Assembly (NCBI GenBank): GCA_017508895.1
Contig: JAFWRA010000200.1
Location: 1-16,400, forward strand
Direction: 5' to 3'
Source of the DNA: Bacteroidales bacterium
Lineage (GTDB): Bacteria > Bacteroidota > Bacteroidia > Bacteroidales > F082
Length of the DNA: 16,400 bases
Position numbers and translations under genes: made by a program. The notes beneath the pieces were generated by a model. It worked only from the letters and a program-made list of their open reading frames with translations. It did not search any database and was not told the DNA's origin. Below, in pieces: positions 6,751 through 13,650 of this stretch (positions are counted from its first letter, which is position 1; the number at the start of each line of letters is the position of its first letter).

Positions 6751-6810
6751 CCGTTTTTCCTTCCCTTTCAGTCAACAACTTCCCACACAAATTTATTATT
6801 AACTAACTAA
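6748..6810 (+). CDS. Short upstream ORF, 20 codons, between riboswitch and metK
   Basis: The ATG at 6748-6750 directly abuts the SAM-II core, and its A can be part of the pseudoknot pairing. The frame encodes [20 protein letters not shown] and stops at 6808-6810, 13 nt before metK ATG 6824. In SAM-II RNAs the regulated start usually lies just 3' of the aptamer, and this ORF occupies that place while metK is about 75 nt away. Whether it is translated is unknown. It is out of frame with metK. A chance ORF is quite possible. Confidence 0.35.
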   Translation: MPFFLPFQSTTSHTNLLLTN

Positions 6811-6823
6811 TAAACAATTTGTT

Positions 6824-8095
6824 ATGGGTTATTATTTCACTTCAGAATCCGTCTCCGAGGGTCATCCCGACAAGGTGGCCGACCAGATTTCGGATGCCGT
6901 ATTGGACGAGATTCTGCGCTATGATCCCACCTCAAAGGTGGCTTGCGAAACTTTAGTTACCACCGGTTTAGTCGTCGTGGCAGGCGAAATACGCACCAAC
7001 GCCTATGTCGAAATCCAAGACGTGGCGCGCCGCGTGATCGAAAAAATCGGCTACAACAAGTCGGAGTACCAGTTCGACGCGCAGTCGTGCGGTGTGCTCT
7101 CTGCCCTTCACGGCCAGTCGAACGACATCTTCCAAGGTGTCAAACGCGAGGCTGACGAAAACCAAGGCGCTGGCGACCAAGGCATGATGTTCGGCTTTGC
7201 TTGCAAAGAAACCGAGAACTACATGCCCCTCACCATCGACCTCTCGCACATGCTTTTGCAAGAATTGGCCGCCATCCGCCACGAAGGACGCCACATGAAG
7301 TACCTCCGCCCCGACGCCAAGTCGCAGGTGACGGTGGAATACGGCGAAGGCTGGAAACCCTTGCGCATCGACACCATCGTCATCAGCACGCAACATGACG
7401 AGTTCTTGCCGAACGACAAGCTCATGCAAAAGAAGATTGAAGCCGACGTGCGCCACATCCTCATCCCAAGGGTGAAGAGACAACTGCCCACACGCCTGAA
7501 GAAACTCTTCGAGGACGACATGAAGCTCTACGTGAACCCCACGGGTAAGTTCGTCATCGGTGGCCCCCACGGCGACACAGGTTTGACGGGACGCAAGATC
7601 ATCGTCGATACCTACGGCGGTCGCGGTGCACACGGCGGTGGCGCCTTCTCGGGCAAGGACAGCTCGAAGGTGGACCGCTCAGCAGCCTACGCTGCACGCC
7701 ACATCGCCAAGAACCTCGTGGCCGCAGGCATCTGCGACCAGGCCTTGGTGCAAATCGCATACGCCATCGGCAAGGCAGAGCCTGTAGGCTTCTATGTCAA
7801 CACCGACGGCACCTCACACGTGAAGATGAGCGACGCCGACATCGCCCTCAAGGTGAAGGAGCTGGTCGACTTGAGACCTTACTTCATCGTGAAGCGCTTC
7901 GGCCTCACCAACCCCATCTTCGAGGAAACGGCTTCCTACGGCCACTTCGGTCGCCAGCCCGAGACCCGCAAGGTGGAAGTGTTCTACGAAGACAAAGACA
8001 CCTTCCGCGAAGGCGACCACATCTACAAAAACGTGGAGTTCTTCGGCTGGGAAAGGCTCGACTTGGTGGACAAGCTAAAAGAGGTGTTTGTTTAA
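6824..8095 (+). CDS. metK: S-adenosylmethionine synthase
   Basis: A 423-residue enzyme that joins ATP and methionine to give S-adenosylmethionine, phosphate and pyrophosphate; cytosolic and active as a homotetramer or dimer. Clear motifs are GHPDK (13-17, ATP/Mg site), [10 protein letters not shown] (115-124), [13 protein letters not shown] (246-258) and the phosphate-binding GGGAFSGKD (271-279). It is somewhat longer than the E. coli enzyme (about 384 aa), as is common in Bacteroidota. ATG 6824 gives the conserved N-terminus [16 protein letters not shown]. There is no Shine-Dalgarno site, only an AT-rich stretch. It is monocistronic, with its own -7 box, a SAM-II-type riboswitch in the leader and a strong terminator at 8103. 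Confidence 0.98.
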   Translation: MGYYFTSESVSEGHPDKVADQISDAVLDEILRYDPTSKVACETLVTTGLVVVAGEIRTNAYVEIQDVARRVIEKIGYNKSEYQFDAQSCGVLSALHGQSNDIFQGVKREADENQGAGDQGMMFGFACKETENYMPLTIDLSHMLLQELAAIRHEGRHMKYLRPDAKSQVTVEYGEGWKPLRIDTIVISTQHDEFLPNDKLMQKKIEADVRHILIPRVKRQLPTRLKKLFEDDMKLYVNPTGKFVIGGPHGDTGLTGRKIIVDTYGGRGAHGGGAFSGKDSSKVDRSAAYAARHIAKNLVAAGICDQALVQIAYAIGKAEPVGFYVNTDGTSHVKMSDADIALKVKELVDLRPYFIVKRFGLTNPIFEETASYGHFGRQPETRKVEVFYEDKDTFREGDHIYKNVEFFGWERLDLVDKLKEVFV

Positions 8096-8102
8096 CAAGT
8101 AT

Positions 8103-8139
8103 AAAAGTGGGTGCATCAAATAGACGCACCCACTTTTTT
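8103..8139. terminator. Bidirectional terminator between metK and the lipoprotein gene
   Basis: A perfect 12-bp stem (8103-8114 with 8126-8137), an 11-nt loop and a T-tract after it; the A-tract on the left serves the minus strand. It lies between metK (stop 8095) and the convergent lipoprotein gene (stop 8167). Confidence 0.88.
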
Positions 8140-8166
8140 ATTTATTTCATTTCATTCTTCTTTATT

Positions 8167-8730
8167 TCACTCTTCATCGGAAGTTACACTATCGCTATAA
8201 AATACCTTACCTTGCTTGAATTGTTTCATAGCGATGTCCTCCATGATCTTTTCTGGCGACCAGCCCAAATACTTTTTTGAAGCCTCAACCGATTCGATAA
8301 GCTCGCTATCAGGATAATCAGTAAGGATTCTATCATAAATCTCGCGAGCCTTATCCAAATCACCGAGTTCCTTTTCATAAACAAATGAGCCTACAAGGTA
8401 CATTCCTCTCGGAGCCCATTTTGAATCGGGATATTGTTTTGTCATCAGATCACACAATTCGATGATTTTATCCGTATTATTCATCATGACATTGAGTTCC
8501 ATGGCATGATAAAGCCAAATTGGTGCAGTGGAATCATTTGGATTGTTCTTGACAAATTCAACGTATTTCTTTTCCACCTTGGGAATTTGCAAAGAATCCA
8601 ACTTTCCGTCTTCAGTAAACAACGTAGCCTCTACCTTTTTCATATCAGCATAAGTCTGTTTCTTTTCACCACAGGAGAACATGCCAAATGCCAACAAGGC
8701 AATGATCATCATTTTAATCGTCTTTTTCAT
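8167..8730 (-). CDS. Small TPR-like lipoprotein
   Basis: A 187-residue protein with a lipoprotein signal MKKTIKMMIIALLAFGMFSC (Cys20). A helical region with TPR-like helix pairs (about 45-150, e.g. AMELNVMMNNTDKIIELCDL and LGDLDKAREIYDRILTDYPD) and an acidic tail YSDSVTSDEE follow. The TPR unit with D-x-x-K-A-x-x-x-Y-x-x-x-L-x-x-Y-P-D resembles YbgF/outer-membrane TPR lipoproteins, which scaffold envelope complexes. The exact role is unknown. It starts 30 bp after the def stop on the same strand with no -7 box between them, so it is probably the last gene of a ruvX-def-lipoprotein operon. Confidence 0.85.
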   Translation of the reverse strand: MKKTIKMMIIALLAFGMFSCGEKKQTYADMKKVEATLFTEDGKLDSLQIPKVEKKYVEFVKNNPNDSTAPIWLYHAMELNVMMNNTDKIIELCDLMTKQYPDSKWAPRGMYLVGSFVYEKELGDLDKAREIYDRILTDYPDSELIESVEASKKYLGWSPEKIMEDIAMKQFKQGKVFYSDSVTSDEE

Positions 8731-8760
8731 TTTTCTCAGATTTTAACTTTACTATTCAAT

Positions 8761-9330
8761 TTATCTGTGTTTCTTTTTATGCGGGAAAATCATGCGGTAA
8801 TCCACGTCACATTTGCCTTCGGAGATAGCACGCAGTTTGCTTTGCAACAAGGTCTTACGTAGTGGCGCGATGCGGTCGACATGGACATGGCCTTGCAGAT
8901 GGTCATATTCATGCTGGATGATGCGGGAGCGGATGCCTTCAAACACTTCCTCATGCTCTTTGAAGTTCTCGTCAAGATACTTGATGCGGATCTTGTCGGG
9001 GCGCATCACCTCTTCATAAATGTTGGGCAGGCTGAGGCAGCCTTCCTTGAAAGAGACCTCATCACCAAAGGTTTCAAGGAGTTCGGCATTAATAAAGACC
9101 TGCTTGAAGTCCTTGGCATCCGGGTAGTCGGGATAGAAGGGGTTGCCATCGACGATAAACAGCCGGATGGACTTGTTGACTTGCGGGGCGGCCAAGCCGA
9201 CGCCTTCAGAATTGGCCAACGTCTCCCACATGTCCTTCATCAGCGTGTCCAATTCGGGATAATCGGGGGTGATGGGCTGGGCGATGGCTTTCAGCGTGGG
9301 GTGACCGTATGCTACGATGGGCAATATCAT
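8761..9330 (-). CDS. def: Peptide deformylase
   Basis: A 189-residue metalloenzyme that removes the N-formyl group from nascent proteins at the ribosome. All three signature motifs are present: GVGLAAPQ (43-50), EGCLS (96-100) and HEYDH (140-144). Metal ligands Cys98, His140 and His144 and the catalytic Glu141 are therefore intact. The N-terminus MILPIVAYGHPTLK is standard for the family and supports ATG 9330. It is probably cotranscribed with ruvX, which ends 26 bp upstream across a 23-bp tandem repeat, and with the TPR lipoprotein downstream. Confidence 0.97.
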   Translation of the reverse strand: MILPIVAYGHPTLKAIAQPITPDYPELDTLMKDMWETLANSEGVGLAAPQVNKSIRLFIVDGNPFYPDYPDAKDFKQVFINAELLETFGDEVSFKEGCLSLPNIYEEVMRPDKIRIKYLDENFKEHEEVFEGIRSRIIQHEYDHLQGHVHVDRIAPLRKTLLQSKLRAISEGKCDVDYRMIFPHKKKHR

Positions 9331-9376
9331 TGTTTAATTGTTGATTGTTGAATTGTTTAATTGTTGATTGTTGAAT
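9331..9376. repeat. 23-bp tandem repeat, two copies, between def and ruvX
   Basis: Two exact 23-bp copies lie at 9331-9353 and 9354-9376, with a partial third after. In the ruvX direction the second copy encodes the last residues (NNSTINN) and carries the TAA stop. The first copy fills the gap to the def start. Composition is AAC/ATT-rich, like other word-type repeats in this window. Confidence 0.85.
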
Positions 9377-9788
9377 TGTTTTTGGATTCCATATAAGATT
9401 GCAAGATGATGGTGGCGGCGATGGTGTCGACGAGTTCCTTGTCTTGACGGCGTGATTTGCTCAAGCCCGCGTCAATCATGGTCTGATGGGCCATCACCGA
9501 GGTGAAACGTTCGTCATAACGGACTATTTTCATGTCGGGAAGCACCTTTTTCAGTCGGTTGACGATGGGCTCGATATATTTCGAGCAGTCGGAAGGGTTG
9601 TTCTTCATGTCCTTGGGTTCGCCGATGACGATTTGCTCCACTTCCTCGCGCTTCACGTAGTCGAGCACGAAGTCGACAAGCTTGTGCGACTCCACCGTTG
9701 TCAGCCCGTTTGCGATAATCTGCAAAGGGTCGGTGACAGCGATGCCGCTGCGTTTGCGTCCAAGGTCAATCGCCATTATCCTTGCCAT
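9357..9788 (-). CDS. ruvX: Putative pre-16S rRNA nuclease / Holliday junction resolvase-like YqgF
   Basis: A 143-residue RNase H-like fold protein. Motifs are MAIDLGRKRSGIAVTD with the first catalytic Asp8, IVIGEPKDMK at the second acidic site, YDERFTS and the late acidic motif DTIAATIILQSY. YqgF/RuvX matures the 5' end of 16S rRNA in E. coli. The open frame extends to 9920, but that extension reads through the tRNA-His gene and its terminator. The -7 box at 9807-9814 lies 18 bp before ATG 9788, which fixes the start. The C-terminal residues NNSTINN are encoded by the 23-bp tandem repeat. Head of the ruvX-def-lipoprotein operon. Confidence 0.95.
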   Translation of the reverse strand: MARIMAIDLGRKRSGIAVTDPLQIIANGLTTVESHKLVDFVLDYVKREEVEQIVIGEPKDMKNNPSDCSKYIEPIVNRLKKVLPDMKIVRYDERFTSVMAHQTMIDAGLSKSRRQDKELVDTIAATIILQSYMESKNNSTINN

Positions 9789-9806
9789 GTCGTTCAAATT
9801 GAGGTG

Positions 9807-9814
9807 CAAAATTA
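9807..9814 (-). promoter_or_regulatory. -7 box of the ruvX operon
   Basis: TAATTTTG followed by CACC, on the minus strand, 18 bp upstream of ATG 9788. The -33 element is weak. Confidence 0.55.
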
Positions 9815-9843
9815 CACAATTTTTCAAATATCGAAGTGGATAA

Positions 9844-9872
9844 ACAAAAAAAGAGGCTCTCGCGAACCTCTT
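9844..9872 (-). terminator. Terminator of tRNA-His
   Basis: On the minus strand a 9-bp stem (9872-9864 with 9859-9851, one wobble) is closed by a GCGA tetraloop and followed by seven or more T. It lies 8 nt after the tRNA 3' end and separates the tRNA from ruvX. Confidence 0.85.
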
Positions 9873-9880
9873 CTTTTCAG

Positions 9881-9955
9881 GGTGGAATGTGGGATTCGAA
9901 CCCACGACCCTCGGAACCACAATCCGGTACTCTAACCAGCTGAGCTAAATCCACC
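9881..9955 (-). tRNA. tRNA-His (GUG)
   Basis: A 75-nt cloverleaf. The anticodon loop TTGTGGT gives anticodon GTG. The T arm is GTGGG-TTCGAAT-CCCAC and the D arm contains AGCTGGTTA. The extra 5' G (G-1) faces a 3' terminal C, the identity element of bacterial tRNA-His. One T-T mismatch in the acceptor stem and one C-A at 27-43 are visible. CCA is not encoded. It has its own promoter and terminator. Confidence 0.93.
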
Positions 9956-9971
9956 ATCTGATTTGCGGGTG

Positions 9972-10004
9972 CAAAAATACAACATTTTTCTGAATTGGAG
10001 TCAA
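9972..10004 (-). promoter_or_regulatory. Promoter of tRNA-His
   Basis: On the minus strand TTGA (10004-10001) is followed by 21 nt and TATTTTTG (9979-9972), then CACCC. The tRNA begins 17 bp downstream. Confidence 0.65.
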
Positions 10005-10062
10005 TATTTTCTCAAATTTTTCATTTTTTCCGTTTTCTACACAAAAACAAGGGTGAAATCCG

Positions 10063-10070
10063 TATTTTTG
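10063..10070 (+). promoter_or_regulatory. -7 box of the permease gene
   Basis: TATTTTTG, 22 bp before ATG 10093. No clear -33 element. An AAAGGA stretch 7-8 nt before the ATG could act as a Shine-Dalgarno site, which is unusual for this window. Confidence 0.5.
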
Positions 10071-10092
10071 ACGGCGCAAACGAAAGGATGTC

Positions 10093-11256
10093 ATGGACAG
10101 CAAACCGAAACAAGCCCAATCACCTAAAGCTCTGGCATGGAAGCGGTTCCGCAGCAACAAGCTCGGGATGGCTTCTTGCGGTTTCGTGCTCCTTTGGGCT
10201 TTGTTGGCCTTGTTTGCCTACCTCTTCATTCCCGACAAGACCCCTAACGCCAACCGACAAATCCTTGAAATCAGCACCAAGAAACCCGGTTTCGAGGTCG
10301 ACATGCTGATGATACTGAAGGAAACGCCGCCACAGAAAACGCCTTTCTTCAACTTCCTGTTCAACGGGCGACCCGACGATTGCATCTATTTGCCTTTCGA
10401 CAGCATCAGGGTTGACAAGGAGCGTACAACGGTTTATCTCTATCAGGGTGAAGAAAGTTCGACAGCGAGGACGGAGGTTTTTGATAATAAGGAACTACTT
10501 ATTAACGCCCCTTCGACAGGTTCGGGGACTTTTGATTCTGCAGAAGAAGCCGACACCTATATAAGAAGTCATTGCGTGAAGCACCGCAAGTTCCTGCTCG
10601 GCACCGACCAGTTTGGCCGCGACTTCCTGAGCCGTCTCGTCCTGGGCAGCCGCATCAGCCTGACAGTGGGCTTCATCGCAGTGCTGCTCAGCCTGATGAT
10701 AGGCATTGTCATGGGCAGTTTGGGCGGCTTCTTCCGAGGCAAGGTCGATGATTTGGTGGTGTGGTTCATCAATGTGGTGTGGTCCATCCCTACCCTACTT
10801 CTGGTCATCGCCATCACGTTTGCCTTGGGCAAGGGCATCGCACAAGTCTTCATCGCTGTGGGTCTGACCATGTGGGTGGAGGTGGCGCGCATCGTGCGCG
10901 GACAGATCCTTTCCATCCGCGAGACCACCTTCGTGGAGGCTGGCAGGGCTTTAGGTTTCAAAAACTTGCGCATCATCTTCAAGCACATCCTGCCCAACAT
11001 CCTCAACCCCATCATCGTGGTTTCGGCGGCCAACTTCGCCTCGGCCATCCTGCTTGAGGCGGGCTTGAGTTTCTTGGGCATCGGCGTGCAGCCACCCATG
11101 CCTTCGTGGGGCAGCATGATCAAGGAGAACTACGCCTTCATCATCTTGGACGCGGCCTATCTGGCCATCCTGCCCGGCATCGCCATCATGCTGTTGGTGC
11201 TGGCATTCATGCTTATTGGCAATGCGTTGCGCGAAGCGCTTGATGTGAAGAACTAA
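10093..11256 (+). CDS. Oligopeptide/dipeptide ABC transporter permease, OppC/DppC-like, with large insert
   Basis: A 387-residue inner-membrane permease. TM1 lies at about 25-46. The family motif GTDQFGRDFLSR is at 170-181, followed by about five more membrane helices (190-212, 222-242, 247-268, 305-330, 350-377). The cytoplasmic EAA loop (EAGRALGF...HILPN, about 282-302) docks on the ATPase. In E. coli OppC/DppC (about 300 aa) the GTD motif comes soon after TM1. Here about 120 residues, mostly polar, separate TM1 from it and should lie in the periplasm. No partner permease, binding protein or ATPase is adjacent, so it is an orphan in this window. The substrate cannot be read from the sequence; peptides or nickel are family options. 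Confidence 0.92.
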   Translation: MDSKPKQAQSPKALAWKRFRSNKLGMASCGFVLLWALLALFAYLFIPDKTPNANRQILEISTKKPGFEVDMLMILKETPPQKTPFFNFLFNGRPDDCIYLPFDSIRVDKERTTVYLYQGEESSTARTEVFDNKELLINAPSTGSGTFDSAEEADTYIRSHCVKHRKFLLGTDQFGRDFLSRLVLGSRISLTVGFIAVLLSLMIGIVMGSLGGFFRGKVDDLVVWFINVVWSIPTLLLVIAITFALGKGIAQVFIAVGLTMWVEVARIVRGQILSIRETTFVEAGRALGFKNLRIIFKHILPNILNPIIVVSAANFASAILLEAGLSFLGIGVQPPMPSWGSMIKENYAFIILDAAYLAILPGIAIMLLVLAFMLIGNALREALDVKN

Positions 11257-11340
11257 TGTGGAATGCAGAATGCAAAATGTAGAATGCTGAATGCAGAATG
11301 ACATTCATAATTCATAATTCATAATTCAGCATTCAGCATT
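11257..11340. repeat. Word-type repeats with a 12-bp inverted repeat
   Basis: Between the permease stop and the tRNA-Leu promoter lie short direct repeats of GAATGCA/GAATGCTGAATGC and three of ATAATTC. The 12-mer at 11283-11294 is exactly repeated in reverse complement at 11329-11340, giving a hairpin with a 34-nt loop. No T-tract follows, so terminator function is uncertain. Confidence 0.75.
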
Positions 11341-11353
11341 AAAAAAAATGTTG

Positions 11354-11361
11354 TATCTTTG
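11354..11361 (+). promoter_or_regulatory. -7 box of tRNA-Leu and probably tig-clpP-clpX
   Basis: TATCTTTG followed by CGCCC, 24 bp before the tRNA 5' end. It is the last clear TAnnTTTG before tig, clpP and clpX. Confidence 0.6.
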
Positions 11362-11385
11362 CGCCCTCAAAAACGCGACTTTCCT

Positions 11386-11467
11386 GCGGGTGTGGCGGAA
11401 TTGGTAGACGCGCTAGACTTAGGATCTAGTTTCTCACGAAGTAAGGGTTCGAGTCCCTTCATCCGCA
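11386..11467 (+). tRNA. tRNA-Leu (UAG)
   Basis: An 82-nt class II tRNA. Acceptor GCGGGTG pairs with CATCCGC (one wobble), discriminator A. The anticodon arm CTAGA-CTTAGGA-TCTAG gives anticodon TAG. A variable arm TTTCTCACGAAGT and T arm AAGGG-TTCGAGT-CCCTT follow. CCA is not encoded. tig starts 28 bp downstream without a visible terminator. Confidence 0.96.
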
Positions 11468-11495
11468 CAAGTTAAAGACAATCAACAATATAAAA

Positions 11496-12851
11496 ATGAA
11501 CATCACACAAAGTACAAAAGGAGAGAACCTCATCTCCATCAAAATCAATGTTGAAAAGGCCGATTACGAAGAAATGGTTGAAAAGACCTTGAAGCAGATG
11601 CGCCAAAGAGCCAACGTGCCTGGTTTCCGTCCCGGCATGGTGCCGATGGGCATGATCAAGAAGTTGTATGGCGCCAGCGCAAAAATGGAAGCCTTGAACA
11701 ACATCGTTTCGGACAACCTCAACAAGCATATCGTCGACAACAAGCTCAACCTCCTCGGCTATCCGCTCAACGACCCCGAAAAGGGCCCTGCCGACCTTGA
11801 CAAGGAAGACGACCTCGACTTCTACTTCGAAGCCGCCCTTCGTCCCGAAATCAACGTCGACTTCACCAACACGATGGTCGACTTCTACCATATCATTCCC
11901 ACCGACGAGGAAGTGGACAAGGTCATCAAAGACCTCTTGGAACGCAACCCCAACACCAGCCATCCCGACACCGTCGGCGAGGACGACCGCCTCGAAATCA
12001 AGATCCGCGAAGCCAAAGACGGCAAGGAGGTGGAAGGCGGCTGGGAGAAAGACGGCTTCTATTTCAACATGAGCCAGATCAAGAACAAGACCCAGCGCAA
12101 GAAATTCGTCGACAAGGAAGTGGGTTCAGAGTTCATCGTCAACTTCGCCAAGGTGTTCGGCTCTGAAGAGGAAGCCGCCAAGATTTTGGGTGAAGGTGCT
12201 CCCGCAGGCAGCGACTTCAACATCATCATCGACGACGCCATCCGCAACGAAAAGCCCGAACTCGACGAAGACTTCTTCAAGAAGATCTTCCCCGACAAGG
12301 ATATCAAGGAACTCGACGCCTTCAAGCAAGCTGTCAAGGCTGAGATGGAAAAACAACACGATATGGAGACCGACCCCATCCTCTTCAACAAGATGATCGA
12401 TGAGTTGGTGGCAGCCGTTCATTTCGACCTGCCCGACGACTTCATGAAACGCTGGCTCGTCGAAAACAGCCAAGGCAACCTCAAACCCGAGGATGTGGAG
12501 AAGAACTACGAGAAAGACTATGTGAAAGGTCTGCGTTGGCAACTCATCGAAGACAGCATCGTGAAAGCCAACCCCGAGCTCATCATCACCGACGAGGAAG
12601 TGAAGAACTACGTGCTGAGACAGATCTTCCCCGGCATCGACTACAACACGGTGGAAGACGACATGAAAGCCAACCTCGACAAGATTGCCGCCAACTACCT
12701 CAAAGACCCCAAACAGAACGAGCATCTCAAGAACCAGCTGGCCGACATCAAGATGACCTCCTTCCTGAAAGGCAAGATGAACATCAACTATGAAGATGTC
12801 ACTGCCGCTGATTTCATGAAGAAACTCGAAGATGAGCGGAAAGCCAAATAA
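11496..12851 (+). CDS. tig: Trigger factor, ribosome-associated chaperone
   Basis: A 451-residue protein. The N-terminal ribosome-binding domain contains the signature GFRPGMVP (43-50), matching GFRxGKxP with Met in place of Lys. The middle region (about 150-245) sits where the FKBP-type PPIase domain lies, but I see no recognisable PPIase core, so it looks divergent, as often in Bacteroidota. The C-terminal helical arm region spans about 260-430. Trigger factor binds at the ribosome exit and shields nascent chains. It begins 28 bp after tRNA-Leu with no promoter or terminator between them and is followed by clpP and clpX, the classic tig-clpP-clpX order. Confidence 0.95.
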   Translation: MNITQSTKGENLISIKINVEKADYEEMVEKTLKQMRQRANVPGFRPGMVPMGMIKKLYGASAKMEALNNIVSDNLNKHIVDNKLNLLGYPLNDPEKGPADLDKEDDLDFYFEAALRPEINVDFTNTMVDFYHIIPTDEEVDKVIKDLLERNPNTSHPDTVGEDDRLEIKIREAKDGKEVEGGWEKDGFYFNMSQIKNKTQRKKFVDKEVGSEFIVNFAKVFGSEEEAAKILGEGAPAGSDFNIIIDDAIRNEKPELDEDFFKKIFPDKDIKELDAFKQAVKAEMEKQHDMETDPILFNKMIDELVAAVHFDLPDDFMKRWLVENSQGNLKPEDVEKNYEKDYVKGLRWQLIEDSIVKANPELIITDEEVKNYVLRQIFPGIDYNTVEDDMKANLDKIAANYLKDPKQNEHLKNQLADIKMTSFLKGKMNINYEDVTAADFMKKLEDERKAK

Positions 12852-12852
12852 A

Positions 12853-12930
12853 CTATGGCTCATGACTATGGCCTATGGCTCATTTCACTTTCGTCGAATT
12901 GTGCCATAGGCCATTTGCCATAAGCCATAG
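12853..12930. repeat. Inverted and direct word repeats between tig and clpP
   Basis: A perfect 12-bp inverted repeat (12868-12879 with 12903-12914) encloses a 23-nt loop. Shorter copies of CTATGGC (12853-12859) and its complement GCCATAG (12924-12930) flank it. No T-tract follows. The structure could tune read-through into clpP or protect an mRNA end. The words resemble those at 15902-15995. Confidence 0.8.
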
Positions 12931-12972
12931 GCAACTAAAAGGACTCTTTAACCCAAAAACTATGCTAACGAA

Positions 12973-13647
12973 ATGAACAACGAATTTTTCAAATATGCAA
13001 CAAAGCATGTGGGTTTGAACACCCTCGGCCTTGAGCAATATATCTCCAAAATCAACAACAGCGGCTACATCAGCCCCACCGTCATCGAGGAACGCCAACT
13101 CAACGTGGCCCAGATGGACGTGTTCAGCCGCTTGATGATGGACCGTATCATCTTCCTCGGCACTGCCATCGACGACTATGTGGCCAACATCATCCAAGCC
13201 CAGCTGCTCTTCCTTGAGTCGACCGACTCGAAGCGCGACATCCAGATCTACCTCAACTCGCCTGGCGGCAGCGTGTATGCCGGATTGGGCATCTACGACA
13301 CCATGCAGTTCATCAGCCCCGACGTGGCCACCATCTGCACCGGCATGGCCGCATCGATGGCCGCCGTACTGATGTGCGCCGGCACCAAAGGCAAACGCTC
13401 TGCCCTGCCCCACTCCCGCATCATGATCCACCAACCCATGGGCGGCGTGGAAGGTCAAGCCACCGAGATCGAAATCACGGCGCGCGAGATCCAGAAGCTG
13501 AAGAAGGAACTGTATGAAATCATCGCCCTGCATTCAGGCCAGACCTACGACAAGGTGTGGGCTGACAGCGACCGCGACTATTGGATGACTGCCGCCGAAG
13601 CCAAGGAATACGGCATGATTGACGAAGTGCTCATCAAAAAAGCATAA
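12973..13647 (+). CDS. clpP: ATP-dependent Clp protease proteolytic subunit
   Basis: A 224-residue serine protease that forms the tetradecameric chamber for ClpX-fed substrates. The triad is visible: Ser128 in GMAASMAA, His153 in MIHQPMGG and Asp202 in DRDYWM. The oxyanion strand LNSPGGSV (94-101) is intact. About 30-40 residues precede the region aligning with mature ClpP, consistent with a propeptide cleaved on assembly. ATG 12973 is preceded by an AT-rich stretch with no TAnnTTTG, so transcription probably comes through tig. It ends 3 bp before clpX. Confidence 0.97.
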   Translation: MNNEFFKYATKHVGLNTLGLEQYISKINNSGYISPTVIEERQLNVAQMDVFSRLMMDRIIFLGTAIDDYVANIIQAQLLFLESTDSKRDIQIYLNSPGGSVYAGLGIYDTMQFISPDVATICTGMAASMAAVLMCAGTKGKRSALPHSRIMIHQPMGGVEGQATEIEITAREIQKLKKELYEIIALHSGQTYDKVWADSDRDYWMTAAEAKEYGMIDEVLIKKA

Positions 13648-13650
13648 TCC

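Noticed and set aside
9789..9920. N-terminal extension of ruvX up to ATG 9920
   Set aside because: It reads through tRNA-His and its terminator and lies upstream of the ruvX -7 box.
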